From assembly GCA_004000035.1 (NCBI GenBank), contig RJAE01000004.1:244886-308885 (forward strand): a stretch of DNA of 64,000 nucleotides, given 5' to 3'. Both the position numbers and the translations under genes were made by a program. The notes below the pieces were generated by a model. The model worked only from the letters and a program-made list of their open reading frames with translations, did no database searches and was not told the origin of the DNA. Of this stretch, positions 36,435 to 43,409 are shown in pieces; the stretch's first letter is position 1; the number at the start of each line of letters is the position of its first letter. This stretch comes from Arthrobacter sulfonylureivorans. GTDB taxonomy: Bacteria; Actinomycetota; Actinomycetes; Actinomycetales; Micrococcaceae.

Positions 36435-37889
36435 CTATCGGGCTTCAATAACCCCCATCATGCCCAGATCCTCGTGGTCCAGGATGTGGCAGTGGAAAAC
36501 CGTGCGACCAGGGAAGTCATCGAAGGAAACGAGGACTTTCACTTCGCCCCGTGCCGGGATGTTGACCACGTCCTGCCATGTGGTGCCGGGAATGCTTTGG
36601 CCGCTGTCCTGGATGACCTGCATCGGCCAAACGTGGAGATGCATGGGATGGTCCATCGGGCTGCTGTTGGTGAGAGTCCATTCCTCCACGCTGCCCACGC
36701 TGACAATCTCGTCGATGCGCCCTGCGTCGAATTCCTTTCCGTTGATAGTGAATTCCATGCCAGCCGGGCTCATTCCGGATCCCATTCCCATTCCCATGGA
36801 AAAGTTGAGTCTGCGGCGGGCAGCCACCGCTTCCTTCCGAAGATCCCTCGGGCGTCCGGTTGGGGGAACCGGAGGCAGGTCGCTCAGTGGTGCTCCACTC
36901 GTATCCAATGACAGCAAGTCCACCGGCCCGTTGCGTGGGGGCATGGCCCCGCCCATCATTCCGGGCATGCTACCGCGGTTAAAGGGGGCAGCCCGCAGGA
37001 TGGACTTTCCCTTGACCGCCTCCACCAGCAGATCCGCCCTGTTTCCGGGAGCCAACCGGACCTCTTCGACCTGTGCAGGAACGCCAAGCGAACGGCCGTC
37101 GAGGGCCAATACCTGATGCCGGCTTCCCTCCAGTCGAAGGCGAAGGTAGCGGGCAGGACAGGCATTGATGACGCGCCAACGCTCGCGGTCCCCGGAGATT
37201 GCGGACAGCACCGGCCGGACTTGCCCGTTGACCAGCACGGTCTCCCCCTCACGGCCCATCATCTGCTCTGCCGCTGAGGGTGGCCGAAGGCTGCCCGAGC
37301 CGGTCAGACTGATGTCGGAAATGAGTAGGAGCCGCTCCCGCGTGATCGGAAGCCCTTCCAGGTCTTCCACGATAATCGCCCCATACAGGCCAGCCGCAAC
37401 TTGATCCGCCACGCTCCCGTGGTGATGCGGGTGGTACCAGAACGTGCCCGTGGGGTGGTTGGCGGGAAGATCGTACTCATAGTCGAAGGATTCTCCCGGC
37501 TCTACCCTGAGAAAGGAGTTATCGCCGTTCCCCGCGGGTGAAACGTGCAGTCCGTGCACGTGCAGGTTCGTGGCCACGTCGAGTCTATTGACTAGGGTGA
37601 CGCGGAGCCGGTCCCCGGCGTGCAGGCGAAGCGTCGGGCCGGGAAGGGAACTGTTGTAGGCGGCCACGGACGCCACCCTGCCAGCAACCATGATCTGCGC
37701 CGGTGCGGCCTCTAGACGCAACTTCAGCTCTCTTTTCTGGCTGCTGAGGTTCTCAGGTTCATTCAGGCGGCCACCGGCCTTAGGGCGGAACGGTGATCGC
37801 GCCAAGAGCAGACCTCCGCCTCCAACGGCGACGGCCCCAGTGCCGGCGATGCCTAGGGCCAGGGCTTGCCTGCGGCTGACCGTCTTCAT
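36435..37889 (-). CDS. Multicopper oxidase (CueO/CopA-like), Tat-exported
   Basis: Protein of 484 residues with a twin-arginine signal (SRRQALALGIAGTGAVAVGG). Copper ligand motifs are complete: NLHVHGLHV and FWYHPHHHG near the N-terminus, HPMHLHVWPMQV and HCHILDHEDLGMM near the C-terminus, so type 1, 2 and 3 sites are all present. A methionine- and glycine-rich segment (MGMGMGSGMSPAGME) may bind Cu(I), as in CueO. The likely role is oxidation of Cu(I) outside the membrane. It is the second gene of an operon, its ATG overlapping the stop of the SHOCT gene. Confidence 0.92.
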   Translation of the reverse strand: MKTVSRRQALALGIAGTGAVAVGGGGLLLARSPFRPKAGGRLNEPENLSSQKRELKLRLEAAPAQIMVAGRVASVAAYNSSLPGPTLRLHAGDRLRVTLVNRLDVATNLHVHGLHVSPAGNGDNSFLRVEPGESFDYEYDLPANHPTGTFWYHPHHHGSVADQVAAGLYGAIIVEDLEGLPITRERLLLISDISLTGSGSLRPPSAAEQMMGREGETVLVNGQVRPVLSAISGDRERWRVINACPARYLRLRLEGSRHQVLALDGRSLGVPAQVEEVRLAPGNRADLLVEAVKGKSILRAAPFNRGSMPGMMGGAMPPRNGPVDLLSLDTSGAPLSDLPPVPPTGRPRDLRKEAVAARRRLNFSMGMGMGSGMSPAGMEFTINGKEFDAGRIDEIVSVGSVEEWTLTNSSPMDHPMHLHVWPMQVIQDSGQSIPGTTWQDVVNIPARGEVKVLVSFDDFPGRTVFHCHILDHEDLGMMGVIEAR

Positions 37890-38143
37890 CCCCCGGGCTC
37901 ACCGAGCGTCCGACGTGCCTCACGGTACTCCTCTGCCGTGAGCTCTCCCCGTGCGTAGCGTTCCGCCAGGATTTCCCGGGCCCGGCTGTCTCCAGCGGTT
38001 CGGGCGCCGCCGGCGCCACGGCCCGGCCTTCCGCCCCCGATCAGCCGGACCAACAGGATGACGAGCAGGACCAAACCAACGATGAGCAAGATCCAGAAAA
38101 TCCACATCCAGCCCATTCCCGGCCAGCCGTAGAAATCCATCAT
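37886..38143 (-). CDS. SHOCT-domain membrane protein upstream of multicopper oxidase
   Basis: Protein of 85 residues: MMDFYGWPGMGWMWIFWILLIVGLVLLVILLVRLIGG gives one strong transmembrane helix rich in Trp and Met, and AREILAERYARGELTAEEYREARRTLG is a SHOCT domain. AGGAGTGA precedes the ATG at 38143. Such proteins commonly precede copper oxidases and copper pumps in actinobacteria, so it may assist the oxidase or bind metal at the membrane. Its stop overlaps the oxidase start (4 nt). Confidence 0.82.
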   Translation of the reverse strand: MMDFYGWPGMGWMWIFWILLIVGLVLLVILLVRLIGGGRPGRGAGGARTAGDSRAREILAERYARGELTAEEYREARRTLGEPGG

Positions 38144-38180
38144 GGCTTCACTCCTGACGCTGGGCCACCGCCGCCGCCTC

Positions 38181-38201
38181 ATTTCAGCCTGCAACTGAAA
38201 T
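38181..38201. promoter_or_regulatory. Palindrome ATTTCAG-N7-CTGAAAT in the copper operon promoter
   Basis: Perfect 7-bp inverted repeat about 38 bp upstream of the SHOCT gene start. It is the only clear dyad in the promoter region of the SHOCT-multicopper oxidase operon and is a candidate operator. It does not match the copper CsoR boxes I know. Confidence 0.5.
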
Positions 38202-38336
38202 TAGGTCGATCCTAAGCCCAAATCGCCCTTCTGCAACTGCAAAGGGGCGGGAAATGTCTCGAGCTGCAAGGGCAGGTTCATCCCCCGCCTTCGGAAGACA
38301 GAACCTCGAGGTGTACGGGCTCTCTGGAATCCGCGA

Positions 38337-38600
38337 CTACTCGAAGAACTCGATGCGCCGTTCGCCCTGAACGCCTGCACGCTGCCTGGCGTCCTTCAAA
38401 TCCGCTCTGGCGAAGTAAGCCTTGGCGGTCTCCACACAGTCAAAATGATGAATGATCAGGACGTTGTCCGGATCATCTGCCATCCGGTGTACCGACTCCT
38501 GGGTCGCCCCGCCCTCCTTCTGCATGTCTGCAACGGAATCGTAGACCTTGCGCCAACCGTCGTACTCGGCGACACGGTGAAGGATGTGTGAAATGGCCAT
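38337..38600 (-). CDS. Small dimeric alpha/beta-barrel protein (antibiotic-monooxygenase-like)
   Basis: Protein of 87 residues: MAISHILHRVAEYDGWRKVYDSVADMQKEGGATQESVHRMADDPDNVLIIHHFDCVETAKAYFARADLKDAR follows the strand-helix-strand pattern of the ABM/Dabb superfamily. Members range from monooxygenases to EthD-like and stress proteins; no catalytic residue identifies one. The start at 38600 follows GAGGGGACGCC. It is divergent from the CDF remnant and probably independent. Confidence 0.75.
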   Translation of the reverse strand: MAISHILHRVAEYDGWRKVYDSVADMQKEGGATQESVHRMADDPDNVLIIHHFDCVETAKAYFARADLKDARQRAGVQGERRIEFFE

Positions 38601-38639
38601 GGCGTCCCCTCTCGCTGCGGGGGTCCCCAACAGCGCTCT

Positions 38640-38925
38640 CTGCCGAGCGGCGTTTCGTGCTGCACCACCGAGTGCGGCTCATTGTCACTGGCACCATCAC
38701 ATACAACGTGATCGAGGCCATTGTCGCGATCTGGGCGGGCTAATTCTGAACACCATGTTCGGGTGGTCCTGGGCAGACTCGATCGCGGCTCTGGTGGTTG
38801 CCGCCCTTGCCGTCCGCGAAGGCATCGAAGCCTGGAGGGGTGATGTCGAATCACCATTCGAGGTCCTCGAAGAACTCCATGAAAACGACCAAGGGGACCG
38901 TGAGCAACTCGTGATGAGGGGCTAG
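38640..38925 (+). pseudogene. CDF-family cation exporter with large internal deletion
   Basis: The first part reads LSAERRFVLHHRVRLIVTGT then ITYNVIEAIVAIWAG, the N-terminal helix of CDF transporters; it is followed at once by LILNTMFGWSWADSIAALVVAALAVREGIEAWRGD, the last two membrane helices, in a frame one base away. About 130 codons between, including the HD-x3-D zinc-site helices, are gone. The junction lies at GCGGGC around 38740. No proper start codon remains. The MerR gene follows, so this was probably its target exporter. Confidence 0.8.
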
Positions 38926-38969
38926 AGCGTGAAGGGTATCTGGGTCTGATTGATACTCACACGGAAGGC

Positions 38970-39001
38970 TTGACCTATGAGTAGACTCCAAGGTTTACGC
39001 T
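38970..39001 (+). promoter_or_regulatory. MerR-type promoter and operator
   Basis: TTGACC (-35, 38970-38975) and TACGCT (-10, 38996-39001) are 20 bp apart, the overlong spacing characteristic of MerR-controlled promoters. Between them lies an imperfect dyad with half-sites ACCTATGAGTA and GACTCCAAGGT (38973-38994, 8 of 11 positions matching). The start codon at 39008 falls about where transcription should begin, so the merR mRNA may be leaderless. Confidence 0.75.
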
Positions 39002-39007
39002 GAAAAC

Positions 39008-39442
39008 ATGATTGCAGTAAGGGAGCGGACGGCGCTCAGGGTTGGGGAACTGGCACGGATCTGCGGCATGAGCGCGGATGCGGTTCGCTACTACGAGCGG
39101 TCTGGCTTGCTGGCTGCACCGGAGCGCACCGCGGCTGGATACCGCCTTTATCCGTACAGCACGATTGAGCGGGTCAGGTTTATTCAGGGGTGCCAGCGGC
39201 TGGGCCTACGGCTGAATGAAATCGTAGATCTGCTGCAGGTACGCGACACGGGTGAATGCCCGTGCGAGCCGGCGGGCGTATTGCTCCGCCGGCGACTTGA
39301 CGAGCTGGATAGGGAAATCGCCCGACTCAACGCTCTGCGTGCCGATCTGAGAACCATGGTCAAGCGCCTGCCCGACGTTGATTGCCCCGACCCGCTACCG
39401 GGCACATGGTGTCCACCAGGGAACGAAGGAGGTGACTCATGA
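39008..39442 (+). CDS. MerR-family heavy-metal regulator
   Basis: Metalloregulator of 144 residues. The N-terminal winged helix reads LRVGELARICGMSADAVRYYERSGLLAAPERTAAGYRLYP; a dimerisation coiled coil follows (RLDELDREIARLNALRADLRTMV), and the C-terminal metal site is made of GECPCEP and CPDPLPGTWCPP. Two Cys clusters resemble ZntR/CadR or PbrR, so the metal could be Zn, Cd or Pb. Its own promoter has MerR geometry, suggesting autoregulation, and its stop overlaps the start of a cysteine-rich peptide gene. Confidence 0.88.
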   Translation: MIAVRERTALRVGELARICGMSADAVRYYERSGLLAAPERTAAGYRLYPYSTIERVRFIQGCQRLGLRLNEIVDLLQVRDTGECPCEPAGVLLRRRLDELDREIARLNALRADLRTMVKRLPDVDCPDPLPGTWCPPGNEGGDS

Positions 39443-39516
39443 CACCCGAACCCACCACATGTCCATGCTGCGACGACCAGACATGTGACGAAAGCTGCTG
39501 CACGAACTGTTGCTAG
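39439..39516 (+). CDS. 25-residue cysteine-rich peptide, candidate micro-metallothionein
   Basis: Reading frame too short for normal gene finding but well supported. A strong AAGGAGGTGACTC sits before an ATG that overlaps the merR stop (ATGA), and the peptide begins MTPEPTTCPCCDDQTCDES. Eight of 25 residues are Cys (positions 8, 10, 11, 16, 20, 21, 24, 25), in CxCC, C, CC and CC groupings, with acidic residues between; no aromatic residue is present. This composition is that of a metal-binding peptide. It is co-transcribed with merR and followed by a strong terminator. Function as metallothionein or metal chaperone is inference. Confidence 0.75.
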   Translation: MTPEPTTCPCCDDQTCDESCCTNCC

Positions 39517-39543
39517 CGGCGGCTCAGCAGCCACCGCAGCCAC

Positions 39544-39571
39544 AAAGGGGCACCCTGAGGGGTGCCTCTTT
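39544..39571 (+). terminator. Rho-independent terminator after merR-Cys peptide
   Basis: Arms AAAGGGGCACCC (39544-39555) and GGGTGCCTCTTT (39560-39571) pair over 12 bases with one G-T pair and a 4-base loop; TCC follows the final T run. It closes the merR operon and also lies beyond the truncated acetyltransferase on the other strand. Confidence 0.8.
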
Positions 39572-39613
39572 CCATTCCTGCCAGCTCCTGCTCAACGAGT
39601 GCACCAAACCGGC

Positions 39614-39901
39614 CTAGGCTAGGCCGCGGGCTTCTGCGGCAACGTAAACGGAGTGCTCGACAACGCCTGCATAGGCAAGCCGGGCCGAGACCGGGGAAAC
39701 GGCCGCCCATCCCACAATGCCGTCCTGAGCTGTATCGGCAACGAGGCGGTGCCCTTGCAGTCGGGATCCATCAAAGGACTCCCAGCCGGGAGCAATCGAT
39801 TCGAAGGTTGCATGACCCGTGTCGATGCCTTCCTGATAAATCCGCTGGACGGCGGGCCAATCATAGCGCTGCATGCTTCTCCGGGTTGCTGTGGCGCTCA
39901 T
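39614..39901 (-). pseudogene. GNAT acetyltransferase (ArsN1/phosphinothricin-type), truncated
   Basis: About 95 residues: YDWPAVQRIYQEGIDTGHATFESIAPGWESF then GIVGWAAVSPVSARLAYAGVVEHSVYVAAEARGLA, ending at a stop. The complete family continues with the acetyl-CoA motif (RGxGxG/A) and a further 70 or so residues, which are missing here. Its ATG overlaps the arsR stop by 4 nt. In ars operons this family is ArsN1, which acetylates arsinothricin-like amino acids; that identity is inferred from its position behind arsR. Confidence 0.7.
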
Positions 39902-40245
39902 AGGTTGGCCAGGATGCCTGCGACTTTGTCCAGGGCGCCGGGGGCCAGGGAGTAGTAGGCCCAGGTGCCCCGCTTTTCGCGCTGCAGCAGGCCGGCATCC
40001 ACCAGGATTTTCAGGTGGTGGGAGACGGTGGGCTGGCCGAGGTCCAAGGGTTCGGTGAGGTCGCAAACGCACGATTCACCCGAGGCTTCGGCCTTGACGA
40101 TGGAGAGCAGGCGCAGTCGGTTCGGGTCGGACAGAGCCTTGAAAATGATGGCCTTTTCCTTCGCCGCTTCGGCGCCCAGGACCGTCCCCGCTGGGGGGCA
40201 GCAGGCTTCTTTCGTGGCCGGTTCAAGGATGGGCAGCGCATTCAT
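39898..40245 (-). CDS. arsR: ArsR-family arsenic-responsive repressor
   Basis: Winged-helix repressor of 115 residues. MNALPILEPATKEACCPPAG puts Cys at positions 15 and 16, as in the corynebacterial ArsR type; the second Cys pair is in GESCVCDLTEPLDLG (Cys59 and Cys61). The DNA-reading helix is QPTVSHHLKILVDAGLL. The start at 40245 is chosen to match that N-terminus; upstream ATGs extend it by up to 25 codons. It forms an operon with the truncated acetyltransferase, and a 16-bp ars operator lies 20 bp upstream. Confidence 0.9.
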   Translation of the reverse strand: MNALPILEPATKEACCPPAGTVLGAEAAKEKAIIFKALSDPNRLRLLSIVKAEASGESCVCDLTEPLDLGQPTVSHHLKILVDAGLLQREKRGTWAYYSLAPGALDKVAGILANL

Positions 40246-40265
40246 GAACACCATTATGCCTGAAT

Positions 40266-40281
40266 ATTGACCGCCATCAAT
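40266..40281. promoter_or_regulatory. ars operator 1 (ATTGAC-N4-ATCAAT)
   Basis: ATTGACCGCCATCAAT lies 21-36 bp upstream of the arsR start. The half-sites match those of two further copies upstream of arsC. It is very probably the ArsR autoregulatory site. Confidence 0.75.
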
Positions 40282-40338
40282 GTAAGAGGGCCGCATGTCC
40301 GATTCTGCCGGGCGAGTCACTCATGCATGCACTGGCGG

Positions 40339-41079
40339 TCAGGATCCACCCCGCTGCGACGGGTGCGGGACAACAACGTCGTCGGCCATGCGTGACGCCG
40401 CCGGGAAGAGGAGCACAAGGAGGCCGACACCCACTGCCGCACCGACCAGCTGCGCCAGCACGAAACCGGGAACCGAGGCCGGCGCGATGCCGGCAAACGT
40501 GTCGCTGAAGATGCGGCCGACCGTTACCGCCGGGTTGGCGAAAGACGTCGAGGAAGTGAACCAGTACGCCGCACCGATGTAGGCGCCCACGGCGGGAGCC
40601 GCGAGAATACCCCGTCTAGTGGCAGCCAGGGAGAAGATCAGCAGAACGAGGCCAGCGGTCGCAACCACCTCGCCCAGCAGTGTTCCCGCAGTGGCTCGGT
40701 CCTTGGTGGAGATGGACGTACCCACCTCGAACATGGCGTTGGCGAGCACGCTACCCCCGATGCCCCCGACCATCTGCGCCACCACATACGTGCCCAACTC
40801 CGCAAGGGTCAAGCCGGTGCGGCTGCGCCTGCCCAGGAGCCAGTCAGCGAGGGAAACCACAGGATTGAAGTGTGCGCCGCTGACCGGTCCAAACATGAGG
40901 ATCAGGACCGTCAGGCCCAGCACCGTGGCGGTGCTGTTCTGCAGCAGCTGCAGTCCCACATCGTTCGGGGACAGCTGCTGCGCGGCAATGCCCGAGCCGA
41001 CGACGATGCAAACAAGCAGGGCCGTGCCGAGCAGCTCGGCCACAGCGCGGCGCCACAAGGGCGGCTGGTGTGAAGTCAT
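40339..41079 (-). CDS. Aquaglyceroporin (AqpS-like) of the ars island
   Basis: MIP-family channel of about 246 residues with six membrane helices and the two pore loops: HFNPVVSLAD (NPV instead of NPA) and FANPAVTVGR. In several bacterial ars operons an aquaglyceroporin provides downhill release of arsenite made by arsenate reductase. It is divergent from the ArsR-ArsC fusion gene with a gap of only 46 bp (10 bp if the longer start at 41115 is used), so both promoters overlap and are probably controlled together. MTSHQPPLW at 41079 is my start. Confidence 0.85.
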   Translation of the reverse strand: MTSHQPPLWRRAVAELLGTALLVCIVVGSGIAAQQLSPNDVGLQLLQNSTATVLGLTVLILMFGPVSGAHFNPVVSLADWLLGRRSRTGLTLAELGTYVVAQMVGGIGGSVLANAMFEVGTSISTKDRATAGTLLGEVVATAGLVLLIFSLAATRRGILAAPAVGAYIGAAYWFTSSTSFANPAVTVGRIFSDTFAGIAPASVPGFVLAQLVGAAVGVGLLVLLFPAASRMADDVVVPHPSQRGGS

Positions 41080-41125
41080 GGGATCCAGCTTGACCGAAGA
41101 AATTAACTCAGTCAAAATTGAATCA

Positions 41126-41803
41126 ATGACTATTGAGCTAATGGACGGCGGCTTTCAGGCGCGTGCCGCAAAGCATGCCGCCCTCGCAGACCCTGCCCGC
41201 CTGCGGATCATCGACCTGCTGACTCTCGGCGACTACTCGCCGACGGAACTGCAGGCCGAGCTCGGCATCCCCTCCAACCTGCTGTCCCACCACCTGCGCA
41301 CCCTGGAAGCTGCCGGGCTCGCGACCCGCCACCGCTCAGAGGCGGACAAGCGGCGCAGCTATGTCAGGCTCACCTCCGGAGCACTGGAGGGTCTGTCGCC
41401 CGGACGTGAACACGGAGTGCGCCGCGTCCTCTTCGTCTGCACGCGCAACAGCGCTCGATCTCAGCTGGCCACTGCCCTATGGCGGCGCGTGAGTGAAATC
41501 CCTGCGACGTCGGCGGGCACTCATCCGGCAGACCGCGTCGCCCAAGGGGCCGTAGACATCGCGCAACGTCACGGCGTCAACCTCGGGAACGTGACTCCGC
41601 GCCAGCTTGCTGACGTCGTAACGAGCGACGACTTCATCGTCACTGTGTGCGACAACGCCCACGAGGAACTCCCCGGCCTGGAAGGAATCCACTGGTCTGT
41701 TCCGGACCCCCTCCGACTGAACACCAATGACGCTTTCGAACACGCTTTCCTCGACATCTCCAACCGCATCAGCGATCTTGCACCACGCCTGCACGCCGCC
41801 TGA
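41126..41803 (+). CDS. ArsR-ArsC fusion: metalloregulator domain with LMW-PTP arsenate reductase
   Basis: 225 residues in two parts. Residues 5-95 are an ArsR-type winged helix (HAALADPARLRIIDLLTLGDYSPTELQAELGIPSNLLSHHLRTLEAAGL). Residues 98-225 are a low-molecular-weight phosphatase-like arsenate reductase with the P-loop CTRNSARSQLA. The DNA-binding domain lacks obvious arsenic-binding cysteines, so regulation might depend on the catalytic Cys or on phosphate-like ligands. Such fusions are known in actinobacterial ars loci. It faces the aquaporin gene. ATG 41126 has no visible ribosome-binding site; ATG 41141 is an alternative. Confidence 0.88.
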   Translation: MTIELMDGGFQARAAKHAALADPARLRIIDLLTLGDYSPTELQAELGIPSNLLSHHLRTLEAAGLATRHRSEADKRRSYVRLTSGALEGLSPGREHGVRRVLFVCTRNSARSQLATALWRRVSEIPATSAGTHPADRVAQGAVDIAQRHGVNLGNVTPRQLADVVTSDDFIVTVCDNAHEELPGLEGIHWSVPDPLRLNTNDAFEHAFLDISNRISDLAPRLHAA

Positions 41804-41834
41804 ACAGACACGGGCAGGACAAGCGCATATACAT

Positions 41835-41850
41835 ATTGACAATCATCAAT
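41835..41850. promoter_or_regulatory. ars operator 2 (ATTGAC-N4-ATCAAT)
   Basis: ATTGACAATCATCAAT, 37 bp before operator 3 and in the same orientation as operator 1. It lies between the ArsR-ArsC stop and arsC, in the promoter of the arsC-trxB operon. Confidence 0.75.
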
Positions 41851-41871
41851 TTAGTGTCGGATACTCCATAC

Positions 41872-41887
41872 ATCGACAAGCATCAAT
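41872..41887. promoter_or_regulatory. ars operator 3 (ATCGAC-N4-ATCAAT)
   Basis: ATCGACAAGCATCAAT differs from operator 2 at one half-site base. The two are separated by 37 bp start to start, close to three to four helical turns, and lie about 75-130 bp before arsC. Confidence 0.7.
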
Positions 41888-41962
41888 ATCGAGTCGGTGC
41901 AGCGATGGATCGGGCCGCACACCCAACCAAACCACCACCCATTTGAATCTCAGGAGAAACCC

Positions 41963-42385
41963 GTGAGCACCGATACCACCAAGAAGCCTTCCGTCCTCTT
42001 CGTCTGCGTCCACAACGCAGGGCGTTCGCAGATGGCGGCGGCATTCCTGACCACCCTGGCTGAAGGGGCCATCGAGGTCCGCTCCGCGGGCTCCCAGCCC
42101 GCGGACAAGGTCAACCCGGCCGCGGTGGAGGCCATGGCCGAACTCGGCATCGACATGTCCGCCGAGATCCCCAAGGTCCTGACCACCGAGGCCGTCAAGG
42201 GGTCCGATGTGGTGATCACCATGGGCTGCGGCGACGAGTGCCCCTACTTCCCCGGCAAGCGCTACGAGGACTGGGTCCTCGAGGACCCGGCGGGGCAGGG
42301 CGTGGACGCCGTCCGTCCCATCCGCGACGAGATCAAGACCCGCATCGAGGGACTGATCGAATCCCTGATCCCGGCAGCCAAGTAG
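41963..42385 (+). CDS. arsC: Arsenate reductase, LMW-PTP family
   Basis: Protein of 140 residues. The active-site loop [15 protein letters not shown] has Cys15 and Arg21 of the CX5R motif. The segment [30 protein letters not shown] is typical of actinobacterial ArsC and adds a CGDEC pair that might take part in thiol relay. Actinobacterial relatives are coupled to mycothiol or to thioredoxin; the trxB gene directly downstream is compatible with the latter. GTG 41963 follows CAGGAGAAACCC. It is first in a five-gene unit reaching the ArsO gene. Confidence 0.92.
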   Translation: MSTDTTKKPSVLFVCVHNAGRSQMAAAFLTTLAEGAIEVRSAGSQPADKVNPAAVEAMAELGIDMSAEIPKVLTTEAVKGSDVVITMGCGDECPYFPGKRYEDWVLEDPAGQGVDAVRPIRDEIKTRIEGLIESLIPAAK

Positions 42386-42419
42386 ACCACTCCGAATGAG
42401 AGCACCAGGAGAGACCTTC

Positions 42420-43409
42420 GTGAGCACCGACGTCCAGACCGAACAGCTGATCATCATCGGATCCGGCCCGGCAGGCTACACCGCGGCCGTTTACGCCGCC
42501 CGTGCAGGCCTGCGGCCGCGGGTGATTGCCGGAGCGGTCACCGCCGGCGGCGCCCTCATGAACACCACCGAGGTGGAGAACTTTCCCGGTTTCCCTGACG
42601 GCATCCAGGGCCCGGACCTGATGGAGCAAATGCGGCAGCAGGCGGAGAAATTCGGTGCCGTCATCGAGTACGACGACGTCTCCGCCGTCTCGCTCGAAGG
42701 CCACCTCAAAGAGGTGACCACCATGGGCGGGAACACCTACCAAGCTCCAGCGGTCATCCTGGCCACCGGCTCCGCCTACAAGGAACTCGGCCTGCCGGAG
42801 GAGAAGAAGTTCTCCGGCCGCGGGGTCTCCTGGTGCGCCACCTGCGACGGCTTCTTCTTCCGCGAGCAGGACATCATCGTAGTCGGCGGCGGCGACTCGG
42901 CCATGGAAGAAGCGCTCTTCCTGACCCGTTTCGGCAAAACCGTCACCGTCGTCGTCCGCCGCGACACGCTGCGTGCCTCAAAGATCATGGCCCAGCGGGC
43001 GAAGGACAACGAGAAGATCCGTTTCGCCTGGAACAGCGCCGTTACTGCCATCCACGGCGATGGCAAAGTCACGGGCGTCACCTTGACCGATACCGTCAAC
43101 GGAACCGCCACGGACCTTCCCGCGACCGGGATCTTCGTGGCCATCGGGCACCTGCCGCGCACCGAACTGGTCAAGGGACAGGTCGATTTGGACGACGAGG
43201 GCTACATCAAGGTCGATGCACCCACCACGTGCACGAACCTGCCGGGCGTCTTCGCCTGCGGCGACGCGGTGGATCACCGGTACCGGCAGGCCATCACCGC
43301 CGCAGGCACCGGCTGCTCCGCGGCCTTGGACGCCGAACGCTACTTGGCAGCCGTGGAAGACACTGACAGCATCGCCACCGCACTCGTTGAGGAGAGCATC
43401 CATGCCTGA
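42420..43409 (+). CDS. trxB: Thioredoxin reductase of the ars operon
   Basis: NADPH-dependent flavoprotein of 329 residues. FAD motif [19 protein letters not shown], redox-active [12 protein letters not shown] (CxxC), NADPH motif [16 protein letters not shown], and late FAD contact [23 protein letters not shown] are all present. GTG 42420 has AGGAGA upstream; an ATG 24 bp earlier is less likely. Its operon position indicates recycling of thioredoxin used by ArsC. The stop overlaps the next start by 8 nt. Confidence 0.93.
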   Translation: MSTDVQTEQLIIIGSGPAGYTAAVYAARAGLRPRVIAGAVTAGGALMNTTEVENFPGFPDGIQGPDLMEQMRQQAEKFGAVIEYDDVSAVSLEGHLKEVTTMGGNTYQAPAVILATGSAYKELGLPEEKKFSGRGVSWCATCDGFFFREQDIIVVGGGDSAMEEALFLTRFGKTVTVVVRRDTLRASKIMAQRAKDNEKIRFAWNSAVTAIHGDGKVTGVTLTDTVNGTATDLPATGIFVAIGHLPRTELVKGQVDLDDEGYIKVDAPTTCTNLPGVFACGDAVDHRYRQAITAAGTGCSAALDAERYLAAVEDTDSIATALVEESIHA

